NCBI GenBank assembly: GCA_959606905.1 | Contig: CAUHML010000094.1 | Span: forward strand, 1 to 12,566 | DNA length: 12,566 bases | Direction of reading: 5' to 3' | From: an uncultured Bacteroides sp. | Lineage (GTDB): Bacteria; Bacteroidota; Bacteroidia; Bacteroidales; Bacteroidaceae | Shown here: positions 1 through 7,058 of the stretch, piece after piece | Layout: each line of letters opens with the position of its first letter | How positions within the stretch are numbered: position 1 is the stretch's first letter | Notes under the pieces: generated by a model | What the model was told of the DNA's origin: nothing | Databases searched by the model: none | Seen by the model: the letters and a program-made list of their open reading frames with translations, nothing else | Program-made: the position numbers and the translations under genes

Positions 1-50
1 GCGGAAAGAAGGGAAAAAGCAAGTGTGTAAGTTAATATAATACGTTTCAT
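1..50 (-). CDS. Start of a secreted protein, cut by the window edge (possible GH92 alpha-mannosidase)
   Basis: Reading leftward from the ATG at 48-50 gives MKRIILTYTLAFSLLSA, with the last codon incomplete: two basic residues, a hydrophobic stretch and small residues, as in the start of a signal peptide. The gap to the GH130 stop is only 7 nt, so this should be the next gene of the same transcript. Only 16 full codons are visible and no catalytic domain can be seen. The guess of a GH92 alpha-mannosidase comes only from context: such a gene follows the GH130 phosphorylase in the B. thetaiotaomicron N-glycan locus as I remember it, and an alpha-mannosidase is the activity this pathway still lacks in the window. 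The existence of a coding start is fairly sure; the product is not. Confidence 0.6.
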   Translation of the reverse strand, partial: MKRIILTYTLAFSLLS

Positions 51-57
51 ATCTTTA

Positions 58-1026
58 TTAAATGATACTCGTTCGTTTCGTAAAATCGATAATCTCTTTT
101 ATATATCCGAAGGCCATACCTACCACAGTATCTGCCGCACCATAATAAACAGCAACACGTTCACCATCTTGCAAAGCAGCACAGGGGAATACTACATTAG
201 GAACGTCACCCTGAAGTTCGTAAGGAGCAGCCGGACCAATCAGATATTCACGTGTACGGTAAAGAACTTTTTCCGGATGATCTTTATCCAATATGGCAGC
301 TCCCATAGCGTAACGGAAACCATTACAAGTAGTGATTACACCATGATAGAACAGCAACCAGCCTTCATCTGTAAGGAAAGGAACTGAACCTGCACCAATC
401 TTTGTACACTGCCAAGCGCTTTCCGGGAAAGGAGTCACTTTCATTACACAACGGTGTTCACCCCAATATTTCATATCCGGGCTATAGCTGATGTATATAT
501 CGCCAAACGGAGTATGTCCATTATCACTGGGACGACTCAACATCGCATACTTGCCATCGATCTTCTGCGGGAAAAGTACACCATTACGATTGAAAGGCAA
601 GAAAGCATTTTCGCACTGGAAAAACTCCTTAAAGTCAAAAGTATAGGCAATACCAATCGTAGGGCCATGATAACCATTACACCAAGTCACCCAATAACGG
701 TCTTCAATCCATGTAACACGAGGGTCGTATTTATATTCCGACTCGATCATTTCCGTGTTACCTGCTTTAAACTGAATAGGTTCATGATTGATATCCCAAT
801 GAATTCCGTCCTTACTAAAACCTGCAAAGATATTCATCTGTACAGCTTTGTTATCACAACGGAATACGCCTGCAAAACCATCCTCAAAAGGAACAACAGC
901 ACTATTGAAAATACTATTAGATGAAGGAATATGATAACGTCCGATAACTGGATTTTGTGAGTAACGCCACATAACGTCCGTACATCCGACAGGACGATCT
1001 TCCCAAGGAATTTGAATTTTATTCAT
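58..1026 (-). CDS. GH130 beta-1,4-mannosyl-N-acetylglucosamine phosphorylase (probable)
   Basis: A cytoplasmic enzyme of 322 aa with no signal peptide, close to the usual size of GH130 phosphorylases. Family hallmarks are WRYSQNPV near residue 20, [12 protein letters not shown] near 37-47, YDPRVTW with Asp101 as the likely proton donor, the beta-propeller motif [13 protein letters not shown] near 164-176, and FYHG near 226-229. Arg165, Lys209 and His228 lie where phosphorolytic members bind phosphate, which favours a phosphorylase over the hydrolytic beta-1,2-mannosidase subgroups. The inferred reaction is Man-beta-1,4-GlcNAc plus phosphate to mannose-1-phosphate plus GlcNAc, as established for BT1033. 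Mannosyl-glucose or mannooligosaccharide phosphorylase is the alternative, made less likely by the neighbouring N-glycan enzymes. The ATG at 1024-1026 is chosen because it starts just before the conserved IPWEDRP and lies 16 nt after the permease stop. An ATG at 1063-1065 would add 13 unconserved-looking residues and overlap the permease gene by 23 nt. Confidence 0.86.
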   Translation of the reverse strand: MNKIQIPWEDRPVGCTDVMWRYSQNPVIGRYHIPSSNSIFNSAVVPFEDGFAGVFRCDNKAVQMNIFAGFSKDGIHWDINHEPIQFKAGNTEMIESEYKYDPRVTWIEDRYWVTWCNGYHGPTIGIAYTFDFKEFFQCENAFLPFNRNGVLFPQKIDGKYAMLSRPSDNGHTPFGDIYISYSPDMKYWGEHRCVMKVTPFPESAWQCTKIGAGSVPFLTDEGWLLFYHGVITTCNGFRYAMGAAILDKDHPEKVLYRTREYLIGPAAPYELQGDVPNVVFPCAALQDGERVAVYYGAADTVVGMAFGYIKEIIDFTKRTSII

Positions 1027-1042
1027 AATCGTTGATTTTATA

Positions 1043-2371
1043 TTATTTATTTTTTGAGTCATCATACGTGAAAGGTATGAAATAAGTAATCAGAAAAGCT
1101 GGAATAGTTGCAATTAACACATAGATAAAGAAATTACGATATCCTAATAAGTCACTAAGATAACCACTAACCATTCCCGGAAGCATCACTCCCAGATTCA
1201 TGATTCCTGAAGCAAATGCGTAATGTGACATTTGATGTTTGCCTGGAGCAATCTGTTGCATCATAAACAACGTCAGTCCGACAAAACCAAAGCCATAACC
1301 AAAATATTCCATTGTTATACAAGTTCCGATCAGATATACATTAGTAGGCTGTGCAACTGCCAAAAAAGTATAGGCTACAAACGGAAGATTAAAAATACAG
1401 CAGAGAGTAAATAGTGTCTTTTTCAATCCGAACTTAGAGACATAAATACCTGCCAACAATGAGCCTAAAACGAAAGCAGCGGAACCAAAGATACCATTTA
1501 GCGTGCCGATCTCTGTTAACGACAGCCCTAAGCCGCCTACATCCCTTGACGCACGTAAAAACAGCGGAGCTATTTTCATGATAAAGCCTTCTGCCAAACG
1601 ATATAAAATAATAAAACAGATGTAATAAAGAATATGCTTTTTAGTAAAGAAGTTAGCAATGACTGCTACCAATTCGTGCCCAACCTCCGATGCAGTTTTC
1701 TTTGTTGTTGACGGAACCTGTGTAGAAGGTAACATTTTTATATGATAAATACCGATCAGTACCATTATTGCCGCAATTACGCCGAAAATAATCATCCATG
1801 CAGATGAATATGCTCCTTTGTTAGCATCTATCGAAGCACCTTCTATTGCTCCGAAGTGCTCTGCCAATGCTCCTGCCATAGCAACTAATCCTCCATTAGC
1901 AACCAATTTGGCTACATTATAAAAAGCACCCTGCACTCCGATATATTTTGCCTGATCTTCTTTGTTCAATTCAGCCATATATACACCATCACAAGCAATA
2001 TCGTGCGTTGCTCCACTAAAGGCAATCACTGCCATTGTAGAGATACTTATGGCGAAAAAGTAATCGAAAAACAAAGAAAAGGCTACTACTCCAAACAATA
2101 CACCACTCAATAATTCTGTAATCAATACGAAGAATTTTTTCGTCCGATACATTTCAAGAAAAGGGCTCCACAAAAATTTCAGTGTCCAAGGCATCATAAT
2201 CAGAGAAGTCCAGAATGCAATTTGCGTATCCGAAATTCCAAGATCCTTAAACATGAAAACAGAAACCAAATTAATAGCAATAAAGGGAAGTCCCATTGCA
2301 AAATAAGCAGTAGGTACCCAGCAAGCCGGGTTAATAGTTTTTCGTTGAGAAGCAGTTTTATTCTGTTGCAT
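1043..2371 (-). CDS. AmpG-like MFS permease, probable inner-membrane disaccharide importer
   Basis: A 442-aa polytopic protein with about 12 hydrophobic segments and a polar central loop near residues 212-245, the usual two-bundle MFS layout. [16 protein letters not shown] at about 65-80 matches the loop 2-3 signature of AmpG/PAT-type transporters, and [13 protein letters not shown] at about 123-135 resembles the AmpG motif with conserved acidic residues. AmpG proteins import GlcNAc-anhydromuropeptides. Here the gene sits between a periplasmic glycosidase gene and a GH130 phosphorylase gene, so the inferred cargo is the trimmed N-glycan core Man-beta-1,4-GlcNAc, moved from periplasm to cytoplasm. 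No residue visible here fixes the substrate. The ATG at 2369-2371 is the only sensible start. Upstream lie 97 nt with two hairpins, and the stop is 16 nt before the preferred GH130 start, so the two genes are probably co-transcribed. Confidence 0.83.
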   Translation of the reverse strand: MQQNKTASQRKTINPACWVPTAYFAMGLPFIAINLVSVFMFKDLGISDTQIAFWTSLIMMPWTLKFLWSPFLEMYRTKKFFVLITELLSGVLFGVVAFSLFFDYFFAISISTMAVIAFSGATHDIACDGVYMAELNKEDQAKYIGVQGAFYNVAKLVANGGLVAMAGALAEHFGAIEGASIDANKGAYSSAWMIIFGVIAAIMVLIGIYHIKMLPSTQVPSTTKKTASEVGHELVAVIANFFTKKHILYYICFIILYRLAEGFIMKIAPLFLRASRDVGGLGLSLTEIGTLNGIFGSAAFVLGSLLAGIYVSKFGLKKTLFTLCCIFNLPFVAYTFLAVAQPTNVYLIGTCITMEYFGYGFGFVGLTLFMMQQIAPGKHQMSHYAFASGIMNLGVMLPGMVSGYLSDLLGYRNFFIYVLIATIPAFLITYFIPFTYDDSKNK

Positions 2372-2380
2372 AAATCATAG

Positions 2381-2421
2381 TATATAGATGAAAAAAAACA
2401 TTTTTCTGACCCATCTATATA
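2381..2421 (-). promoter_or_regulatory. AT-rich 10-bp perfect inverted repeat just upstream of the permease start
   Basis: TATATAGATG at 2381-2390 is the exact reverse complement of CATCTATATA at 2412-2421, separated by 21 nt that contain A and T runs able to pair with each other. In the minus-strand transcript the 3' arm ends 9 nt before the permease ATG, so a folded stem would overlap the ribosome entry site. It could be an operator, a translation-control hairpin or a weak processing site. The sequence alone does not decide. Confidence 0.45.
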
Positions 2422-2435
2422 TAATACAACTAAAA

Positions 2436-2460
2436 GGGGGAAACTACTAACGTCTCCCCC
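2436..2460 (-). terminator. GC-rich hairpin after the GH163-type gene (attenuator or weak terminator)
   Basis: On the minus strand GGGGGAGA is followed by a 9-nt loop and TTTCCCCC, giving an 8-bp stem with one G-U pair, then TTTT at 2435-2432. It begins about 9 nt past the stop codon of the GH163-type gene. The stem is strong but the U run is short, so partial termination or protection of the mRNA 3' end is more likely than a full stop. Confidence 0.55.
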
Positions 2461-2469
2461 CTACTTTTT

Positions 2470-4671
2470 TTATTTTATTATCACTTCGTCTATAAAGAAC
2501 CACGAAGGATGGCCTACACCATAATGCCAAGTCGGACATTCTTTCGTTCCGGTGACTTCTACTTTCACATAACGAGTTTTTATCGGTTCGGCTGATTCAG
2601 CCTTGACTCCACGGAATTTTACCTCACCGGTACGTTCTTCCGGTAAATCAATCGTTTTCCAATGTGTATAATGCTCACCGTCTTCAGCATATGAATAAAC
2701 CACCTTTAGAGGAAAAAGAATCCAGGCCCCTATTTGATGAAGAAAATCTGTTTCCACACTTTGTATCTCTTTTGTTTCGCCCAAATCTATAACAAATGCA
2801 CCATCGGTTCCTTCCCAACCAATCCAGCTATCAACAAAGGTTGCTCCACCAAACAAACCGTCAACCAATGCGTTCTTTCCTAATGCCGCATATTTTCCGG
2901 TAGGAGGAATTAGATAAGTAACTTTTGCACCCAAAGCTAAACTTCTTTCTTTCTGCGGCATGTAACGTTCGCGATACAATTTGCAATAGTCTACCGGTGA
3001 ATTGGAACGCTCATTCAATGTAGGAACTTGAAACTCTTTCACGCGTTCCTCAAAAAGGTCTAACTTCTTATTAATATCTACCAAATCTTTTTCTGTCTCT
3101 GTTCGTGCAATCTCCAGTTCTGAATACTGAATTGGCAGACGTGCCCGTTGAACTCGTTTTAAGAAATCGGGTTCTGCTGCAACAGCCTTTTCAGCCAAAT
3201 CAAATAAATGATTATAACGACGCATCAAAGCAGGCTTTAACATGCCATATTTATGTGATACAGGTGAATCATATATCCACAACCTCTGTCCACTACCAAT
3301 TAATGCGCCTTCCATTATCTTTATGTACTGATAAAGATATGGCGCTGCTTCCCCATAATATCCATGCAGAAAATGTTGCATCAATGAGTCTACATTAACT
3401 TCTGGATTCCACATTAACTTTGACACTAAATAAGCGCGAAGTTCTGCAAAATCTCCTCCCCTGCTCCCTGCTATTTGAGAGAAATGCATGGTGGCATGAT
3501 TCTTTTTGAAAAGACGGATATTGTCCTGTAAAATATGGAAATTAGGAAATGGAGCCAGATAATTATCAAAGTTAATACCGTAATCCCACACGAAAATATT
3601 ATTGGTAATCTTAGACCATCCTTCCATGGCTTTCACAAACTCTTTTCCCGAAGCATTCTCCGTCAAAGTTACTTCACGGTCACAGTCAATATCACATAAC
3701 ATAATATTCACATTCGGCAAAGGTTTCACATGTTTCGGAGGATTCATCGTATATAGATAAGCCAATGTGGAAAATTCTTTATCCGGAAAACGGGCAGCCA
3801 ACTTATTCAGAAAAGTGATGATACTTCCTGATAATGCTCCTTCATAATCATCAATTGCCTTACAAGCATCACACGTACAATTTGTATAATTACCATCATT
3901 CTGACTTACAGACATGATATGTTTATCTGGATTTGCTTTGAAAATAGAATCAACACGTTGAGCAACAATCTCAAAAACCTCCGGATTACTCAAACACCAC
4001 TGACTGGCCTTTCCCGGGTGGCGTTTTCCTTTGAAGTAAGAATAATATTCCGGATGTTCTTTCCCATAAATGGATGAAGGCAGAAGCTTATCAAAAGTAT
4101 GCACCCAATAACCGGCAGCAAACACTTCATTCGGTTCCTCTAAACGATTCCACCACTTATAAATAGAGTCTGCATGAATAGCATAGCATTGTGTCTGACG
4201 GTAACGAAAGCCCGGATTCTCGACTTTATTAATTAAGGGTAAGTTCACTGTTTTTGAAGGGGTAAGAGAATATTCATTCTCTCCCCAATAATCGATACCC
4301 AAATATTGCTCCAATAAAGTAACAACTCCATATACAACACCGTTTTCTTTACCAGATATTTTTAGAATACCATCTTGAGTAGAAATAGAGAATCCATCCT
4401 CTGTTACTTCCGCTGGAGATTGACCACCAATGAGAATATCTCCTTTTCGAGGAGTTTGACTTATAACAACAGGCAGCTTACAACTGGTTACTTTTTGAAT
4501 AAATGTTTGTAACAAATTTGCAGCTGTCCACGATATTTGATTATTCTCTTTCAAAATGATCCTAGAACTTGTATTCCCATTAGTTACTAACATAGTTTGA
4601 GAGAGAGACGGAAACGCCATACTAATTCCCATAAACCATAAACAGAACCGTAGAATAATAGATAATTTCAT
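2470..4671 (-). CDS. DUF4838/GH163-type beta-N-acetylglucosaminidase with C-terminal discoidin-like domain
   Basis: A 733-aa secreted protein. Residues 1-25 form a signal peptide ending near FPSLSQ with no lipobox, so a periplasmic location is likely. Residues about 27-140 resemble the small alpha/beta domain found ahead of GH20- and GH67-type barrels. Residues about 165-450 are the DUF4838 catalytic region, with VSQNDGNYTNCTCDAC near 254-270 giving a CxCxxC cluster. A helical part follows, and residues about 590-733 look like an F5/8 type C domain (DSWIGWEG, VIDLGE, TRYVKVEV). DUF4838 proteins founded GH163, whose B. thetaiotaomicron member BT1035 removes GlcNAc from the antennae of complex N-glycans; that role is inferred here. 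The ATG at 4669-4671 is chosen because it opens a clean signal peptide after an AAGAAAAAC purine-rich stretch. The longer frame to 4713 would begin at TTG and add a YYYY-rich leader. Confidence 0.8.
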   Translation of the reverse strand: MKLSIILRFCLWFMGISMAFPSLSQTMLVTNGNTSSRIILKENNQISWTAANLLQTFIQKVTSCKLPVVISQTPRKGDILIGGQSPAEVTEDGFSISTQDGILKISGKENGVVYGVVTLLEQYLGIDYWGENEYSLTPSKTVNLPLINKVENPGFRYRQTQCYAIHADSIYKWWNRLEEPNEVFAAGYWVHTFDKLLPSSIYGKEHPEYYSYFKGKRHPGKASQWCLSNPEVFEIVAQRVDSIFKANPDKHIMSVSQNDGNYTNCTCDACKAIDDYEGALSGSIITFLNKLAARFPDKEFSTLAYLYTMNPPKHVKPLPNVNIMLCDIDCDREVTLTENASGKEFVKAMEGWSKITNNIFVWDYGINFDNYLAPFPNFHILQDNIRLFKKNHATMHFSQIAGSRGGDFAELRAYLVSKLMWNPEVNVDSLMQHFLHGYYGEAAPYLYQYIKIMEGALIGSGQRLWIYDSPVSHKYGMLKPALMRRYNHLFDLAEKAVAAEPDFLKRVQRARLPIQYSELEIARTETEKDLVDINKKLDLFEERVKEFQVPTLNERSNSPVDYCKLYRERYMPQKERSLALGAKVTYLIPPTGKYAALGKNALVDGLFGGATFVDSWIGWEGTDGAFVIDLGETKEIQSVETDFLHQIGAWILFPLKVVYSYAEDGEHYTHWKTIDLPEERTGEVKFRGVKAESAEPIKTRYVKVEVTGTKECPTWHYGVGHPSWFFIDEVIIK

Positions 4672-4699
4672 GTTTTTCTTGCTATTAAAAGTTATTATA

Positions 4700-4740
4700 T
4701 AATAGTAATACAATCAATATGATACTATTAAACAATCAAT
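4700..4740. promoter_or_regulatory. Interleaved direct and inverted repeats upstream of the GH163-type gene
   Basis: ACAATCAAT occurs at 4710-4718 and again at 4732-4740, exactly 22 bp apart (about two helical turns). Interleaved with it, TAATAGTA at 4700-4707 is the reverse complement of TACTATTA at 4723-4730. The block lies 29-69 bp upstream of the ATG and after the inverted repeat that closes the surface-gene module. This is where a promoter and regulator site for the processing genes would be expected. No clear Bacteroides -7/-33 pair (TAnnTTTG, TTTG) could be picked out. Confidence 0.35.
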
Positions 4741-4772
4741 CTTTTTCTTTTTTTATTTATTAACTTATATAA

Positions 4773-4813
4773 TAAGTCCCACTTTATCCGAAAATACGAA
4801 AAAGTGGGACTTA
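4773..4813 (-). terminator. 13-bp perfect inverted repeat closing the surface-protein module
   Basis: TAAGTCCCACTTT at 4773-4785 is the exact reverse complement of AAAGTGGGACTTA at 4801-4813, with a 15-nt loop. It lies 22 nt past the stop codon of the discoidin-domain lipoprotein gene. The stem is long and stable. The minus-strand tail (TTATATAAGTTAAT) is AT-rich but has no unbroken U run, so it may act as a terminator, a partial terminator or an mRNA-stabilizing end. Confidence 0.65.
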
Positions 4814-4835
4814 AAAATTTTCAATAACCTATTAA

Positions 4836-5801
4836 TTATTTCGCATATAGGTCAAATTCCGTAAGGCTGACCGTATTGGGACCTTGTTTCACATAATACT
4901 TTAAATAACGCGTTTCAATAGCTTTCGAAAACTTAATATATTGTGTGCCACTTCTTGAAATAGTTACAGTTCCGATAGATTTCCATTTTATTCCATCACC
5001 TGAAGTAAATACTTCTACTGCAGTCGGTGAATAACTACTAGCATAACACTTATTTCTTATTCCTGTTAATGTCTGCACCTTACCTATATCCACAGTTAGC
5101 CAATATTCTGCTCCTCCATCACGAGCTACATCAGAATTTGTTCCATCAATTAGATTTTTAGCATCTCCACGAGTCGTCGGGGCAACTTTTACAGTCCAGC
5201 CAGAACGATCGGCAATCAAAGTACCTTCAGCCGGTTGCCCGGACTCTACATTGACATGAATATTTTGAATTTTCACATAAACTACTCCTCTGTTAGAGCT
5301 AAGTGCATCTAAGTTATTACCTTCTATAGAAGATATGGTAACTGGCAACAAATATCCCCCTTCTGTAGTCAACGATCCTACATTTAATAGCTCTATTTTT
5401 ATAGAATCTCCAGATACACTTTCTCCATTTTCAATAGTAACAGTTTTATTGGTGAAAGAATAATTTTCAGCAGGTAATATGTTATATTCCGTATCATTAG
5501 CTTTATTGTAAGCACTTACTAGATTATCATCACTATCGGCTGTTATTTTCACATCTTTCGATAATCTCTCCGTGGCACATGCAACAAACCGATAATTAGG
5601 TTGTAACTCATTTACGACCACTGAATTATCTTTCAAAATCACTGACAACGATGCTTCATAAGAATCTACCGGAAAAACTTTCGTAGAAAGATAAAACTTA
5701 GAATTTACAGTAACTTCGTCATCATCGTCACAAGAGATGCACAGTGGTGATGCCATTAATGACATCACTACTGTTTTCCATATTATATTTTTCAATCTCA
5801 T
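4836..5801 (-). CDS. DUF1735 surface lipoprotein with C-terminal F5/8 type C (discoidin) domain
   Basis: A 321-aa probable surface glycan-binding protein. The N-terminus is a lipoprotein signal with candidate cysteine Cys24 (LCISC) followed by DDDDE, an acidic stretch like the Bacteroides surface-export signal. The lipobox is imperfect because position -3 is also Cys. Residues about 32-182 form the DUF1735 Ig-like region, clearly related to the preceding gene: AYNKANDTEYNILPAENYSF here against VYNTKSGTNYKSMPEGSYSF there. Residues about 196-321 read as an F5/8 type C domain (NLIDG, YWLTVDIGK, VEVFTSGDGIKW, ETRYLKYYV). The likely role is to hold the glycan at the outer membrane beside SusCD. 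No catalytic motif is seen. It lies 23 nt after the preceding gene and is followed by a terminator-like hairpin, so it is probably the last gene of the surface module. Confidence 0.84.
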   Translation of the reverse strand: MRLKNIIWKTVVMSLMASPLCISCDDDDEVTVNSKFYLSTKVFPVDSYEASLSVILKDNSVVVNELQPNYRFVACATERLSKDVKITADSDDNLVSAYNKANDTEYNILPAENYSFTNKTVTIENGESVSGDSIKIELLNVGSLTTEGGYLLPVTISSIEGNNLDALSSNRGVVYVKIQNIHVNVESGQPAEGTLIADRSGWTVKVAPTTRGDAKNLIDGTNSDVARDGGAEYWLTVDIGKVQTLTGIRNKCYASSYSPTAVEVFTSGDGIKWKSIGTVTISRSGTQYIKFSKAIETRYLKYYVKQGPNTVSLTEFDLYAK

Positions 5802-5824
5802 AATTACATCATTTGAATATTATA

Positions 5825-7036
5825 TTATTTACCATCTGATCTAATGCCATCTACCCATCTGACAACTCCATTAGGCGCCGTGGCTTTATTTCCATGACCA
5901 GTTGCGTCTTTAAACTCGGTTCCTGCCCCTTCATTCAATTTCCAATAAGCCTCCAAGCCATCCGTACCCGGATTTATCGCAAACATATTATTCTGAATCT
6001 GCGACTGTGAAATAGCAGTAGTCCAAAAACGTACTTCGCTAACTATAGCATCTGTAACCATCCAATCACCATTGCATATACCAAAACTATTCTTAACAAG
6101 ACGCAAAGGTTTTCTTGGAAGATCTAATGTTGCATCAATATTTCCATTTACATAAATAGTCAATTTCACTCCATCACAAACAAATGCTAAATGATACCAT
6201 TGATTATTTTTAAACTTAGTAGCAGCATTTACTTGAGTACCTTGTGTTTTTATCTGCAAAATATTACCAGGAATCGGGCCATCACCGAAACGGATATAAA
6301 TTTCACCATCTTCTGCGATACCATTACCTGGACCTGCAGAAAATATTGCTTGATTCTGATAGCTAGGAGGACCAGGATAACCAACTCCAGGAGTCACCCC
6401 ATCCCCAAGTTCGCTCATATTAATACGCATTTCAAGTGACCATTGAGTTACTGTATAATCCTGACGCATTTCCATAGTAATTGGTTTTGTACCCGTCAAC
6501 ACTGGTGCAGAGGTTATAATAACCTGATCCATGATATAAATCATCACATCTGCACCTTCCAAAGTTTGTTGCCCACCTGATACAGCAGTAATAGCAACCG
6601 GTAGTGCAAATTTATCACCAGAATCAAGCATTTCCTTTGTCAACGGATCAATTGTTACTTTAACAGTAGGAGCCACTAATTCTCCTTTTTTTATAACCAC
6701 TGTCTTTTGATCAAAAGAATATGAACCTTCTGGCATAGATTTATAGTTCGTACCACTTTTTGTATTATATACTTCCAACGATTTCGGACTTAGTCCCAAA
6801 GTAACTTCTATATCTTCTGTTGCAATTTGTCCCGACCGCGGAGTCACAGTGACAACACTACCCTCTTCGGCTACTGTTACCTTTTTGGACTCATAAGACA
6901 AACTACTGGATTCAGCTAAATAAATTCTACTGCCGATAGTATCATACTTTGCATCTTCACAACTTGCTATAATTGCACAAAGCAATATGGCAAAGGCGAA
7001 CATTATTGTATTTTTATTTTTTACCAGATATCTCAT
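5825..7036 (-). CDS. DUF1735 surface lipoprotein with C-terminal LamG (concanavalin-like) domain
   Basis: A 403-aa probable surface glycan-binding protein. The signal peptide ends in the lipobox IASC (Cys26), followed by EDAKYD. Residues about 36-172 are the DUF1735 region, shared with the next gene downstream. Residues about 185-395 are a LamG-type jelly roll: WYHLAFVCDGVKLTIYVNG near 280-298, a strand EVRFWTTAIS near 334-343, and YWKLNEGAGTEFKDATGHGN near 364-383. There are no obvious catalytic residues, so binding rather than cleavage is inferred. It sits 22 nt after the GH18 stop and 23 nt before its paralogue, in the position that SusE/SusF-type proteins take in the starch locus. The ATG at 7034-7036 is preferred because it gives the lysines ahead of the hydrophobic core; a later Met12 would lose them. 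Confidence 0.84.
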   Translation of the reverse strand: MRYLVKNKNTIMFAFAILLCAIIASCEDAKYDTIGSRIYLAESSSLSYESKKVTVAEEGSVVTVTPRSGQIATEDIEVTLGLSPKSLEVYNTKSGTNYKSMPEGSYSFDQKTVVIKKGELVAPTVKVTIDPLTKEMLDSGDKFALPVAITAVSGGQQTLEGADVMIYIMDQVIITSAPVLTGTKPITMEMRQDYTVTQWSLEMRINMSELGDGVTPGVGYPGPPSYQNQAIFSAGPGNGIAEDGEIYIRFGDGPIPGNILQIKTQGTQVNAATKFKNNQWYHLAFVCDGVKLTIYVNGNIDATLDLPRKPLRLVKNSFGICNGDWMVTDAIVSEVRFWTTAISQSQIQNNMFAINPGTDGLEAYWKLNEGAGTEFKDATGHGNKATAPNGVVRWVDGIRSDGK

Positions 7037-7058
7037 AATTATTATATCTTTAAATTTA

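Noticed and set aside
454..924. Plus-strand open frame of 156 codons opposite the GH130 gene
   Set aside because: It covers conserved GH130 motifs on the minus strand and its translation shows no domain. It is a shadow of the real gene.
1027..1065. Longer start for the GH130 enzyme overlapping the permease gene
   Set aside because: The extra 13 residues come before the first conserved block and give a 23-nt overlap, while the ATG at 1024-1026 leaves an ordinary gap. It cannot be fully excluded.
4672..4713. N-terminal extension of the GH163-type protein beginning with Tyr repeats
   Set aside because: The start would be TTG, the extension precedes a proper signal peptide, and it overlaps the repeat block likely to be regulatory DNA.
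4763..4777. Small ACTTAT/ATAAGT hairpin overlapping the large 13-bp stem
   Set aside because: Six AT-rich pairs with a 3-nt loop are expected by chance in this DNA and are much weaker than the overlapping stem, so an antitermination switch is not supported.
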